A stretch of DNA of 64,000 bases from Heterobilharzia americana (Eukaryota; Platyhelminthes; Trematoda; Strigeidida; Schistosomatidae), in the NCBI GenBank assembly GCA_944470555.2, contig OX104134.1, forward strand, positions 76,502,678 through 76,566,677, written 5' to 3'. The position numbers were made by a program, and so were the translations under genes. Positions 22,731 to 36,000 of this stretch are shown here, piece after piece (positions within the stretch are counted from its first letter, which is position 1; each line of letters opens with the position of its first letter). The notes below the pieces were generated by a model that was not told the origin of the DNA, searched no databases, and worked only from the letters and a program-made list of their open reading frames with translations.

Positions 22731-23052
22731 TCTCTGTTTAGATGACTTTTAGGTCCGAAAGTTTATTTCCAGCTTCCTTCCTCTGTTATGCGCATCTGTT
22801 TACTCTTTCTCCACGTGTCTGTTTTATGCACGCTGCTGTGAAGAGTGACAAATTGGACCGATCAAGTTCTGTATGAGGTTCTACGTTGATTTTTCCTGTC
22901 TGTCTTATTTTTCAAATGCATTTATATACACATTTTCCAAGAACTAGCTCACATTTAACTGGCGAAAAAGAAATGCAAACGTCCTGATATTTCCAAGGAA
23001 CGTATGAATATAACAAGTTATGTTCATTATGGGTTACGATGACTGAACTCAA

Positions 23053-23058
23053 TTTATT
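23053..23058 (-). terminator. Possible polyadenylation signal of ECT2
   Basis: AATAAA on the minus strand, about 320 bases past the ECT2 stop codon at 23376. Position is plausible; there is no other support. Confidence 0.35.
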
Positions 23059-23375
23059 CCCTATACATTGTGAAAACGGAAATCGGTTTTAGGTAGTCCT
23101 AACCTGTATATATGGCTTTCGCTACAGTTATTACACCCTTGATATTGTTTTATGAATATCAAAATTCATGTCCAAAGTAAAAAGGTCATCAAGGATAGAA
23201 TTTTACCAATTGATCAAAAACTTCTAAATAACAGAGCTAATAAGGTGCAAATAATGAAGAGAATACCAAACAGAATCAAAATATCCCTTGTATTTCGGAT
23301 TTAGTTCTTGGAAGCATATAAGTTTATCCGAACAGTGATAATAAAAACAAAGCAAGGATAATTTTACCTAGTACG

Positions 23376-24047
23376 TCAGTTTTTCCGGAAAAATAGACCA
23401 CGTAGTAGACTATCCCGACGAGAATTCGGCAAAGACGTTTGAGAACTTGTTCCACTGTTATTTTTGCTGGTACTCATTTTCCGTGATTCTTTCGTTTTAG
23501 TTACAAGTGAAGATCGTTGGAACAGTTGACTTACAGCGCGAAGTTTTGGCTTTTTCTGCTTCTTACCATATTTTCTTGAACATGTTTCACCTAAGCCGCC
23601 AAGAAATGACCCAGAGGGTGATCTATACGAACAACGAACGTCATCTGATGTGTTAAATCCAAGATGACTGACTGATTCCCATATTGCGCTACCGGCTCGA
23701 TATTTGAGATTTTGATTGTTGCGATTAGGAATTACATCGACATGATGAAGAGGATTATCCAAGGTGGAAAGGCTATCTAAACTTGTTAAACTCAGCATAG
23801 AACTTCCGATTTGAGAGAACGGAATTTCATCTTCATCATCATCTAACTCAAGATCATCAAATGGATTTTGTCTTGAGGATTGCGGTAAAAGACGCCTGAT
23901 TGATTTGGGTGTCATAGCAAAACGATTAGGTGGATGCATAGAACGACTTAGAACGGAATTCTTATGATCATTATTGTTACTGATACTGAGATTATTGTTA
24001 GCTCGCAACGCTGTGTTTAGAAACTTGCTCAAAGAGGTACAGGATGA
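23376..24047 (-). CDS. ect2: ECT2 exon j: C-terminal tail and stop
   Basis: Acceptor CTTATTTTTTTAG above 24047; 223 codons to TGA at 23378-23376. It has an acidic stretch (DDLELDDDEDEIPF), a Ser/Leu-rich stretch (SSMLSLTSLDSLSTLDN), a strongly basic cluster (KYGKKQKKPKLR) and ends LLRGLFFRKN. The tail is longer than the vertebrate one; the acidic stretch has no counterpart I know. Confidence 0.85.
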   Translation of the reverse strand, partial: SSCTSLSKFLNTALRANNNLSISNNNDHKNSVLSRSMHPPNRFAMTPKSIRRLLPQSSRQNPFDDLELDDDEDEIPFSQIGSSMLSLTSLDSLSTLDNPLHHVDVIPNRNNQNLKYRAGSAIWESVSHLGFNTSDDVRCSYRSPSGSFLGGLGETCSRKYGKKQKKPKLRAVSQLFQRSSLVTKTKESRKMSTSKNNSGTSSQTSLPNSRRDSLLRGLFFRKN

Positions 24048-27000
24048 CTAAAAAAATAAGTGAAATAGAACTGTGTTGAACAGAATTTAGCTAATCATAT
24101 CAGAGACATTACATTAATTAAATCAACATACAGACTATTGAGTTAACCATAGTAATCCCAATGACAGGCATAGTCGCAAAGCGAAGGATATATGACACTA
24201 TTCTTCGTAATTTTCAACCACATTAGTATAAATAATGCATTATAATTAACATTTATCATTTCCTGACATTTACGAACAGGATGAATTAGAAGAGCAGTTA
24301 GTGACTCAAATTGGAAATGCATTGTAGGATGTATGTCTTCAAATTCTTATTAGAACACAATAAATAAGGTTTACATCTTACAGACTTCTAAACTTTAAAA
24401 AAGAATAATTCAATTCACCTTAGTACAGAACTATATCAGCAATAACGCATGAGTTGTATATCCAATTGTTTAAAATTAAATTCATTACCAAAAACAAAAA
24501 AAATACAAGAAGTCCCTGAAAAGAAGACCGAAGAAGTGGTTAGAAACCATCTATAGGATTACAAAATCGTCTTTGTATTCTGACCAATACTACGTATGTC
24601 TAAAACAGTATCACAAACAATACTGCTCGAGCAAAACAAAACCGTTTTTAACATGAAGCTATCGACTTCATATTTGGATGGAATAAGAGATATAAATTTA
24701 CCAACTGACGGATTGAATTTTTCCGCTGAAGATGCTTTACTTAAGTAGATGCAGAATAGTTTTTTATTGTCTGCAGGCGAACATATAAAATAAACAAGTA
24801 TTAATTCCTGCGTGAATCTGCTAAACTTGAGCTTAAAAATAATTGAGTTACACAGCAAAGGTGAGTGATCGATTCAACGACGAACGGCATACACAAACAA
24901 CTACCCACCGCGAGATCGAGATGCATTCAGCAACCGTATGCCCCTTCGTACAGTAGACAGTGAACCACACAAACTGTGTGAAGGCTAGTGATACTGAATG
25001 CCCAAACCTCGGTAAATGAAGCGGTGCTCAAGTCCGTGACCTATTGGTTGAAAGTCAGCTTCCTAAACCAATGAGCCACAGTGATGATAACCTAGTCCTT
25101 TAGTTCATATGGAGACAAAGACAACAGCCTGGGACTCCGGGAGATATGGTTTCAAATCAATCAAAATTAGGAAGTATTTAGATTTTTATTATTGTGCAGA
25201 CTTTTTACGCCTAGTGATGTTGCAGCGTGGAAACTTGAACGAATAAACTTCAGTGGGAAATTTTAAATTGATTTGTCTATTGTTGAACCAATGAATAGTA
25301 CAGCAATCTTTATCAAAAATGAAACAATGAACTGGTGGTTGAACTGTGGGTTCAAATGATTGTGAATTTAACAAGAACAAGGCATGTATCAGCGAAGAAA
25401 TATTTCTTTTCAGATTTGAATAAAATAAACTGCTTGACACCAATTACCGTCTGCCTTGTATCACGTCATCAATGGTAGTGGTAGTAGCAAACGCAGACCA
25501 AGCAGCAGTAGGTTAGGTAAGTTAGTTGCCAAAACGTATGTGACCAGCGCATTTTAGAAGTTCAGTAACATAATAAATACAACGATTACTGAGTGCCTTA
25601 CTTCAGCATCTGTCATTTACGATTAAGTATTCGAAAGATGCCACGGCATAATTGGAAGGGTAGAGTCATGATTGAAATATCTACTGTTACTTTATCCTGA
25701 ATAGCATGGGGGTCGGTGTACGACCTCGTACAACAGTAATAAAAAGATATGGGTTCCGAGTTTACGGTTATTTACAAAAAAAATACCTCCATTCAACCAT
25801 GGGATAACTACCTATACCAAGACGGGAATCTTGACTAAAATATATACTCATCTCTTTAGATCTAAAGTTTAAGTAAAAATATTCAAATCTTCAGATGGTA
25901 CACCATCGTTACATCAATGTTATCTGATTATCAGTCTCAAGATAACTATCTAGCTGCATATTATAAGATAGCATTGTTATGAAATAATTACGCATTCAAC
26001 TTACTCCCAGAAACGATCCAAGCATTGAACGTCTTGGACTTGGCATAATATACATGTCTGTTATTTGATTTTCATCCACGCCATTGGTAACAGGTAATCT
26101 ATGAGACATTGGAGTGCTCAAAGCTTGTGCAGGTTGTATTCCAAACTGATATCTAGAAGCAGCCAGGCGACGAGGCGTTTTTATAGATATGCTACGGGTT
26201 AGTTGTCGCGTTATTCTGAAGAAAAATGTGCATACAAAATTTACTGTTAAACCAATGATATGTATCGACAGTCAAGGCCGAGCGGCAGGTATGTGGGGGA
26301 AGGTCGATTTGAGTTTCAGATTGTAGTGAGCTGTAGTCTATACAGAAACCCAATACGTTATCAGAAAACGGTAAATCTAGTTAGCAAATAGCCACGAATA
26401 TGATTATTCGTTTGTGTTCTACTTGAATACTGTAAACATGTTCCTCACAGTCTTTGCTTTGATTAAATATAAAGTAGTTTTATATAGTGAACAACATATC
26501 ACGTTTAACTGATTTGGAAATATCATCTCGTGCTTAGAGTATTTTTCGCCTGTCTAGTCACTTGTTAGCCATCAAAGTGATCCAGATCCACAGGTTTTTC
26601 CAATGTAAGCACTTTTGGGGAGAATAGGTTAGCTTCAGAGAAGCGAAATCCAAAATCATTAAAGAAATTGTTAGGAAGTAAAACGACTTTAGCGCATTAT
26701 TCCTAAGATTCCGGGAAATCATGAATGCCTTTCTAAGTTTTCTCAATTAAACCATTCAACCTACCTTCAGAAATCTTCAAGCCTCTCCTAGATTATACCA
26801 CTTTCTTACTTCTTCGTGACCTTCTAATCATTTCCCAAATTTTCTAAGTTTATCTAACCCAGCGCATGTAAACAAAGGGAAGTGGAATGGCATTATTGAT
26901 ATCCTCGACTAAAGAGTGTAACAAATATGCTTTACGAAGTGCAACTGATCGGAATTTATTAGCTGGTAAAGATAAAAGGGTAATGATAGTTACACTCCAA

Positions 27001-30000
27001 CGCAGCATAAGTATAATTAGTATACCTGAACCATCATTGTCGTTATTAATGACTAAAAGGCTCACAAAATCGCCTAGTTAAATAGTTACCAGCCGGTCCC
27101 AAGCAGGGATACAGAGGGGAAGTTGTGCATCGAGCTAGCAATCATACCCTGCAAAACCGATCGAATCCCTAAACAAACTCCAAAGCACAAACAAAATACA
27201 AAAATAAAAACAAACTTATTCCTAGCAGAAATCAGGGAGACAGAACGACGCCGGTTCGTGGAAACCTTCACAAAGCTAATTCAACGATAAGTCTTCTCTT
27301 CTCTCGATGAAAGCAAAAGTAAACATAGGGACATGGAATGTTAGCACAATGTTTGAAGATGGCTAGCTGGCTGGCCGACCGACCGACCGACCGACCGGCT
27401 GGCAAGGCTGCCCAGATTGCAAAATAAATGAGAAGATACACCATAAAAGTGATACAAATCTGCAAAAGCAGACACAATGGAAGTCGACTCTCCAAACTGT
27501 CAACTGCACACGAGTCAATTATCTACTCCAATATTATCATCCAGACGACAACCACGAGCACACTGAGTTACAGACTGGACATCATCATGCCCCCAACAGC
27601 ATCAAAGGCTCTCTCTCATGCAATGGGAACCAATCTCCTCCTCCACGATCAGGATCATCACAGCAAGATTCAAATCAAAAAGAAGGAAAGTCACAGTCAT
27701 ACAATGCTACGCCACGCCACGCTACGCACCTACAAATAATGCAGATCAAGAGAAGAAGGAGGAACTCTACAAACAACTCCAATCAGTACTGTACTAAACA
27801 AGACTCCAGTTGGCGAAATCAAAATTCTAATGGGTGCAGTGACATGAATGAATGCCAAACTCGGAGTGGACAGGACAACACACGAAGACAACCAATCATG
27901 GGTAGAGAATCACTAACTAGGTGAAATGAACGACAATGGAGAACTGTTTGCAGACTTCTGCACATTCAACGATTTGGTGATCGGAGCCAGTGTGTACAAA
28001 CACAGCGATACTCACAAAGCCACATGCATAACACCAGACACCAGAACACACTACACTAAAAATCAAATCGACTTCATCTCAATGTGAAGAAAGTGGAGAC
28101 ACACCTCACTGGACACAAGATCACATCAAGAAGGGGAGCACATGTAGTGTAAGGAACATACCTTCAAAATCAAGTCGGAAGCCTTCAAAGAAGATGGTGA
28201 TGATAGGCCACAGTTCAAGTTCAACACCCAGAACAGAAACTTAACTCAACTCAACTGAAGGACGAAACTACAAAAGACATCTTCGTGTCTGCCATCAAGA
28301 CAAAATGGGAGATATTAGGCAACATCCATGAAAAAACCTACGTGGAATAACACTAGAGCTCGGTGAAAGAGACGTGGAAGAAAGCCTGTATAACTGTGTT
28401 AGTTATGAAGAAGAGGCAAGACAAGGAATGGATCTCATCGGACAAATAGAAACTTATAGAGGAGGGAGAGGAAGATGGTGAAGAAGACGCACCAGTGGAG
28501 TGCAGTGCAGGGATGAACAACGAAAGGAGGAAGTGAATACAATATACAAAACACTGGACATATAACACACTGGACAAAGAAGTAAAGAGTGCAAGGAAAA
28601 CCAAAAGACACTTCAAAGACACACTTGCAAGTGAAGCAGAACGGGCTGCTGGTAGGAGAGACCTGACAACACTATATCAAATGACCAGCTTACTATCTGT
28701 GAAGAGATCAACGCAGGTGACCGATGAAAAATCCTAGAAGATTTGAGTTTCGCCGACGACGACTTATGTCTAATGTCGCACAAACTCGATCTACAGGCGA
28801 AAACCAACAAGTTGACAGAAGAGGCGAAGTAGTGAAGACGGGACTTCAAGTGAACGTAGAGAAGACAGAGGTGATGAAGATACCCAGCTAACAACAACAA
28901 CAAGCACCAATCACCATTAACGGGAGAAACCTACAGGAAGTAGTCTCTTTCACCTACCTAGGCGGCATCATTTCAAATACAGGCGGCACAGATGAGGACG
29001 TCAAAGCCAGGATCGGAAAAGCAAGACAGGCTTTCAATAATCTAAAATCAGTATAGAGATCTACTCCAATCACTTCAGCATAAAGAACAAGATCCGGATT
29101 TTCAATATCAATGTCAAGTCAGTGCTTCTCTATGGTTCAGAAACTTGGTGCGTTACGAAAAGCATTTTCATTAAACTACAGACATTCATCAGCAGTTGCC
29201 ACCTACGATCACTCGATACTGAAGATCAGATGGCAAGAACAATAATAATAAGCAACAACAAACTCTGGTCGGGCAACGAACCAACCTAGAACCTATCGCC
29301 CAACAGATATGCCGGAGAAATTGGAGATGGATTGGGTATACACTGAGAAGACAATTCGGAGACATCATGCGCCAGGCCCTCAAGTGTAAATCAAAGGGAA
29401 ACGAGGAGTTGGGCGTCCGAGGGTGACATGGAGGAGATCGTGTGAAGAAGAAATAAAACCTTCTGGGCAGTCGTGGAGCCAGGTTAAAAAGGCTACAGAG
29501 AACAGTGAAATGGTGACGTACTACTGAAGCCCTATGTTTCACTAGGAATCCAAGGGACAAATAATAAATAATAATGATATGCATCTAGGAAAGTGTTGCT
29601 TCAATGTTCTCACTTAACATGGCTTTATTCTAGATGTCTTGGAAAAATTTTAAAAGAATTGTTAGATTTGTTTTAAACTCAGCGATACTGATGATCAGTA
29701 TCAATCCCCATAGTCTGCTGGATAATCACAAGACATAGAAAGTCATTTAAACAGACTCTCGAAGCATAGGAGCTTAATACGATTGCTGCCTTAAGGGGAA
29801 GAAAATTACAAGTGTTCTAAGAACCATGATTCCACCTTCAACAGACTAAGTGCTTTGTGCCTGCAACTATAAAGATTGGTTTGTTCATTAATCCATCCAT
29901 CATATAATTGTCCCGTATTTGATTTCAGAACAAAAGGATATTTTTGGATATTTATCAATCAGAATTGGAGGTTTATATACGAATAGAACTTTGGCAATGT

Positions 30001-33000
30001 GGCAGAATATAATTCTGCTGTCATGTGTACTTGATCTAGCAGGTAGAAATAAACTAATCTCAAAGTAAAACTACTATTGTTTACCCTGGATCCAAAACAT
30101 TCACTTAATAATCCTGTATCATGCCTTGCTGACGAGTGCCAACAAGCTAGGTCCACGGCTTCCTGTCGATTGTCTCCAACTAACACCTAATAAAACTACA
30201 TCACTGCGTGCTATGTCAAATAAACAATGCATTACGGATATTCCAAGTTTAACTGTAGGTGAGAATATTACGTACAATGATTAATTTAACTTTTTCACCG
30301 ATGGAATACGAGTGCAGAAGACTCAAAATAATAAAATCTACAATATCTTACATACATGTTAAGTAGATTCACCGATCAAAAGTTTTCTGAGAATATGCCT
30401 GTAAAAAAACCCATCTCTTGAGACTTCATACGACCCACTTTAGTGCCAGTTTTAAGTTTTTATATTGTATACATAAAGTGATTTAGTAAGTTTACTATTT
30501 CCATAGCAGATGAAGAATTTGTTCTCGTGAATACTACGAATAACGTAAACTGTCGGAGAACCGAAAAGACTGTAGCAACAGTTTGATCGAAGCATAGCAG
30601 AATATTCAGATTGAGATTTAAAAAAAATATCGAAGATCGAAATTCACTCAGCATCATTGTGTACGTTCATGTAGTAAGCAATGAGCCACACACATAGCTG
30701 TCTACACCTAAGGAGGTGCAGCTGGTTTCCAGCCCATGACCCAAAGTTGCTTATCCCTATTGTTTAATCATATCATCACGGTTTCAAACAACTCGAATTG
30801 TTTGGCAAACATTTTTGAATATCGCATTGAACAGAACCTAATGAAAAATAAAGATAAATTTAGATAAGTACTAACCTTTTAGATGCTAAGGCTGAAGCTT
30901 TTACATTAAACACCTGTTCTAAATCGAAACCAAGTAATTCTACGGGTTCCACATCTACAAGTATTTCCTCTGGACTCTTTGATATACAAGAGACTTGGCA
31001 AATATGGTGACATAACCTGTGAAGAAAAACGCGTTTAGCTTCACCAACGCAAGCCTGTAACATTGCCACATGAGAAATACTAGAATTGGAGACAGAAAGA
31101 TTTATCAACGAAGTATCCATATTGATAGAATTGGAAATTTGTCCCGAGGCTGTAGCAGCTGCAACTGCGGATTCAACAGGTTCTGGGCATTTTCCACTGA
31201 CAACTGCAGCTGAAGCTGCGAAACTAGCAGCCAAACAATAAGCATGGACACGATCATCCACTTCCGAAATGGAACGCACAACTATACCGAATGCAGCTCG
31301 ATCCGGAGAGGCTGTATCGAAATTTACAACCTAAAAATTACAATAAAGATATTCAGAGTTGGACGCATTCGAAAATGGAGGCAATATTTGAATGGTGTGC
31401 TGTAGTGATACAGTCCTCTTCTATTCACCTCTGCTTTATGTGCTTCAGTGAAGTGTATCAACCTAAACAGTTGCACTTCTGTCTCAGGTTCTAAAGTTGC
31501 TTCGTCTATCTGTCGTAGCAAAACAAAACAATAGACTTGTTTGTTGGATTCTGCATATGAATAAGGAACCAACTTCTCATTCTACTGTGTATCACCCATT
31601 AACTCTGAACTGAGGTATATAGAAAAACCTGACCCTATGATTATTTCACCTTACTTAGTTGTAAATATTTTAGCCTATTACGAATACATAATGTCATGAT
31701 TTAGAAATTTCTAATAGTTAATGTGTAGTGCTAGGAAGCTGGTGATAATTGTAATCTATCTGCGTCCATTTGAAAATACACTGGATAGTCTTAAACTTAA
31801 CAGTTTCGATAGTCTATAATAATTGATGCAATGATTACATCTGTAGTGTGGTCTGCAGTAAAATACATACCGATGACTTGCTAAAATGAATGAACTGCAC
31901 ATTTTATTCCTAAGGAACTATGCAGTGAAACGTAAGAAAACCAATGGAATTTCTCATTATTGCCAGGTAAGATGATAAGCACTAAGAACTAAAACAACAT
32001 TCCACTTGAATCACAAGGTAGGTAAAGTAGGCAAATTCACACAAAGTATAAGGAAATTTAGACACTGCAAAATTTGACTAGCAGAATTGGGAAATCAATA
32101 ATGTCACACGAAAATTAAACTAACCTGTTTAATCTCTTGCAGCTTCAGCAACTGTAAGTGCTTATAACAGCATCTTTGTTTACCTTCCATAAGACCCAGA
32201 CTCATTACGCTTGTCCCAGATGCTCCTGAACCAGCACGACATACAGAAGCTCCCCTACTTGCAGAAGGATTTGATGAAATATCCCCAGCGTTTACGGATG
32301 TCTGATCATGAGTACCGTCAAAATTGTGTTCAGTTCCTTCACCTGAAAAATGAAATGTAACTGGCCAGTTTACTGCTACGCAGAAACCCTCAACAAAGTA
32401 CTATCAAGTGTCAAGAAATCAGTCGCGTTGGGCCCTGGAAGATGCCTGAATATCTAATTTGATAAAGACGTTATCAGTGTCCCATGCTCTTCAGTGATGA
32501 CTTCGTTAACCATCGTTTTCTTCTTCCCGGTATCCTTAATAACCTTTAATAGTTGGCGAGTTTTACCCAACCCGGATACCCTCTTCATTTCTCACACTTT
32601 CCCCACCTACCACCCCTCGTGATCGACGTGAAGATTCTTGGTTATTTTACGTTGTTTGCTTTCGCTCTTCATCGTGGCCACAGCCCACCGCAATCAGTCT
32701 TCTCGTATCAATCAGCTCAGATCAACCTGCATTAATCCAATGACGTTTGCTAACCTGCCGGTGTAGGTTAACAACTGTCCTTACTGCTGTTTCTACAGCA
32801 GACTTAATATCACGCCAGGTTTCCTCACGGTGAGAACTGTTATCATCTTCATATAAATGCTTACCTAACTCCTCCGTAAACACCTACTTGACATTCTCAT
32901 CTTTCAATAGACCATACACAAGCTTCACTATCACTTGTTTCCTGCGACCAGTAAAGCACAGACATACACAACCCTGTCTCAGTGCGTGATAGGAGTCCAA

Positions 33001-36000
33001 ACTGCTAGTCCAGAAAGAGCAGGAATTCTCCACCGATCCTCTCCTACGATGGCTTATAGTAATGTGATCGATCTGTGTCTGTCGTTGGTTTGACGTCGGC
33101 TGACACCATGTGAGACAATGTCACTAATTATGCTTGAACTTAGTGCTGGTTCGAAACAAGTGATTATCGAAGCAAAATTGCAACAGACAACCACCGTTAT
33201 CGGTTTGCTGGCATCGGATCCCGTAGATACCTTTCCCATTGGCTCAGTTTCCCTACTGGAGCGTTCGAGTCAAATGCAATTATGATTACATCTAAACGTT
33301 CTGGTTTCTGTCGCAAAGTAGACAGCTTCTCATATAATTCATTCTTTGCATCATCCAAACTACAGTCGGTGCATGCGTAGGCGGAGATTATGAATAGGCA
33401 TCACCTAGTCTCACGACCCTTCCTAGTCCTTACAGATCTATTTAGTCGAACACCATATAGACTTCTGTTTACTAGCAACCTGTCGAGTAGCGCACTTTCT
33501 GCTCTACGACTCCATGCTATATCTACACCAGCAAGTCCATGAGAGCTAGACATTGTCTCCGAATGCTCTCAAGGTGAATATTGAAGAATCCTTACTATGA
33601 CCAGCTGGGGTCAATTTAATAATCACACTCGGATACTGTAAAAGTGTCTCAGGGACATATGCATCTATGGCTAGAGATTCCAGAGTTTTGGCGAGCGATC
33701 CTTGCTGCAGGATTTGAAATAGAGTTCAGTCTGCTTGCCTAGGATCCCCGAGAGGATAGGAATCAATGATTGAAGACTTTTGGTAACATGGATGGATGTC
33801 GGTGACGACGGCGTACATGCATTTACTGTTTGACATCGTCGGAAGCTTGAATATTTTCGCGAACCATTATCTTCGGATTGTTTATTGTATCGCGAAACTA
33901 CGTCTACTTTGATAGCACTACTTTTCTATCCATCTGTTTTTTTTACACTACTGTGAAGTGTGTCACCAACTGATGAACTTGTTTGCGAGGTTCTACGTTG
34001 ATGTCTGTCTGTCAGAGTTCGGACGTTGAAAGTCACTACATGAAATCGATGCCAGGGTCTTGGGAGAATGGGAATCAGGTTTCCATGGATTTGATCGTTA
34101 ACAGTGGTTCCAGAATGAGAGGTATGGGAAGGTATACGGGGAGGTGAAGGCAAAGGAGGAGAGGTTATGTTTGACTGGGTATTGTGAACTACTGGGTGAG
34201 GGCGGTCGACATTTCTCGGTTACGTACACCGTGGAAGGCTATTTCTTGTTAAGGCACTTCAAAAGGTAGCGATAGTGTGTGATCTCAGAACCCTAGGGAC
34301 ATCTGCTTGTAGCTGGTCAAATGCAGCCCTGTCGCAAGTTTGAAATCTTGGTTTTCTGCTTTCGAGTCTGACCATGATTCCCTCCTGTATGCATCAGCAT
34401 GCCAGGAGGGGTGGGAATGTGCTATTTTGTGGGCTGAATTTTTCGAAACCTCTCTTTCCGCAGGGAAGGCAGCATCAGTATGGCACTGGTGATAATCCAA
34501 GGGAAACACCTTACTGCTATCCCACCCCATCTAGTCAGCAATACGACTTCGCCCTCAGACCCCTATCGTAGTGTAAGAATTTACACTATGATGGTAACTG
34601 CTTTTTGTTCAACCACTATACTTTCTGGTGAGGGGACGAGCGTCCAAGAGCATAGTTGGTTTGTTCATTGTTCATATGCAAGTCCGATTAACATGTCAAG
34701 GTTGCAGCTATCGATCACGTTGGATCATGATGTTTAGTCTTAAAATGAAAACATTAAGTAAGTTCAATAATCTTACCAATAACAATGTACTTCAACAAGG
34801 GGAATGTTTCAATAACACCGTCTAGTAAGACAGTAGGTAATAGACCACCCACAAAATGCAATGCTTTGAAACAGTAACATCATGAAGCCCTCCTCACAAT
34901 ACGTCTGTAAATATTAGTGATAGGGATTCAATAGCACTGTACAGAAAAGGAAAGAATGTGATTGTGAGGAAACTGAAATAACCTTTGCTGATTTGGAGAC
35001 TGCGAATATCCACTGACAAATCGTAGAAGAACATTTGTTTGAAAGATCTTAACACGTCGATAATGTGATCAAGTTGTTATCAAAAGGAATCGAACCCAAT
35101 GTCAAATTCCGTTTCTCATAAATTTCTGGAGCGCAAGATGGTCATAAGTGGTTCGTGAGGAATGAAAAAGACAAAAATTTGATAAAGATATCAAACTGTC
35201 GGACTCTGAAGGACGACTTCACTCTTTCGTCTTTTCTGGTTACACTATCTTACAAGAGATAACGTTCAAGATGTAGGTGATATCAGTCGCTTGATAATGC
35301 AAAAGCACCAATTCCAAGGTAGCAGACAGTAGCGCACTTTCCATCCACCTCCTTCCATCCTTAGTTAGTAAACAAAATGTTCACGAGATGAAATCGTTTA
35401 TTAACTCAATCGTAGTAGTTTCAAACTAGATTACAGCTCTAACATCGGTATACTTTTCCATAGCCTATACGAAATTGATTAATAAATAACATACTTAAAC
35501 AGATATCAGTTAACGGGGAGAAGGTCGACAAGTACGGGTGGTGAACACTAATTGAAAAGCGATAAAAATCACAGAAGTATTTCGATGCAAAAATTAACAA
35601 ACTTAACAAGAATAAAAAATGAATACAGTTAATTAGCGGAAAAAGACTTCTGTACTTAGCAACAAGTAAAATGAACTCATCAAATCTTTTACGGAAAACA
35701 GGCAATACAATGGCTTTGAAACCAGATATAGAAGTGTCAGCCACTACTATAACAGTAGTTGGTTTCGGTCATACTGAGTAACTACATCACAAATAAGATT
35801 TCAGTTTGCTAGGAATTGAATCCCTTTTGTTGGGTGTTTTTACGATGAATCTCTATTAGAGATTGGTTAATGGTGATTAGATAGTATCCACTGATGGCAG
35901 AATTACTTAGAAGTAAAGAATGAGACATAGGGATGATATGAGTGGGGATAAGACTTATGAATGTTGCTATCTGCAACTAAAAGCCGCTTCTATAGCTACA

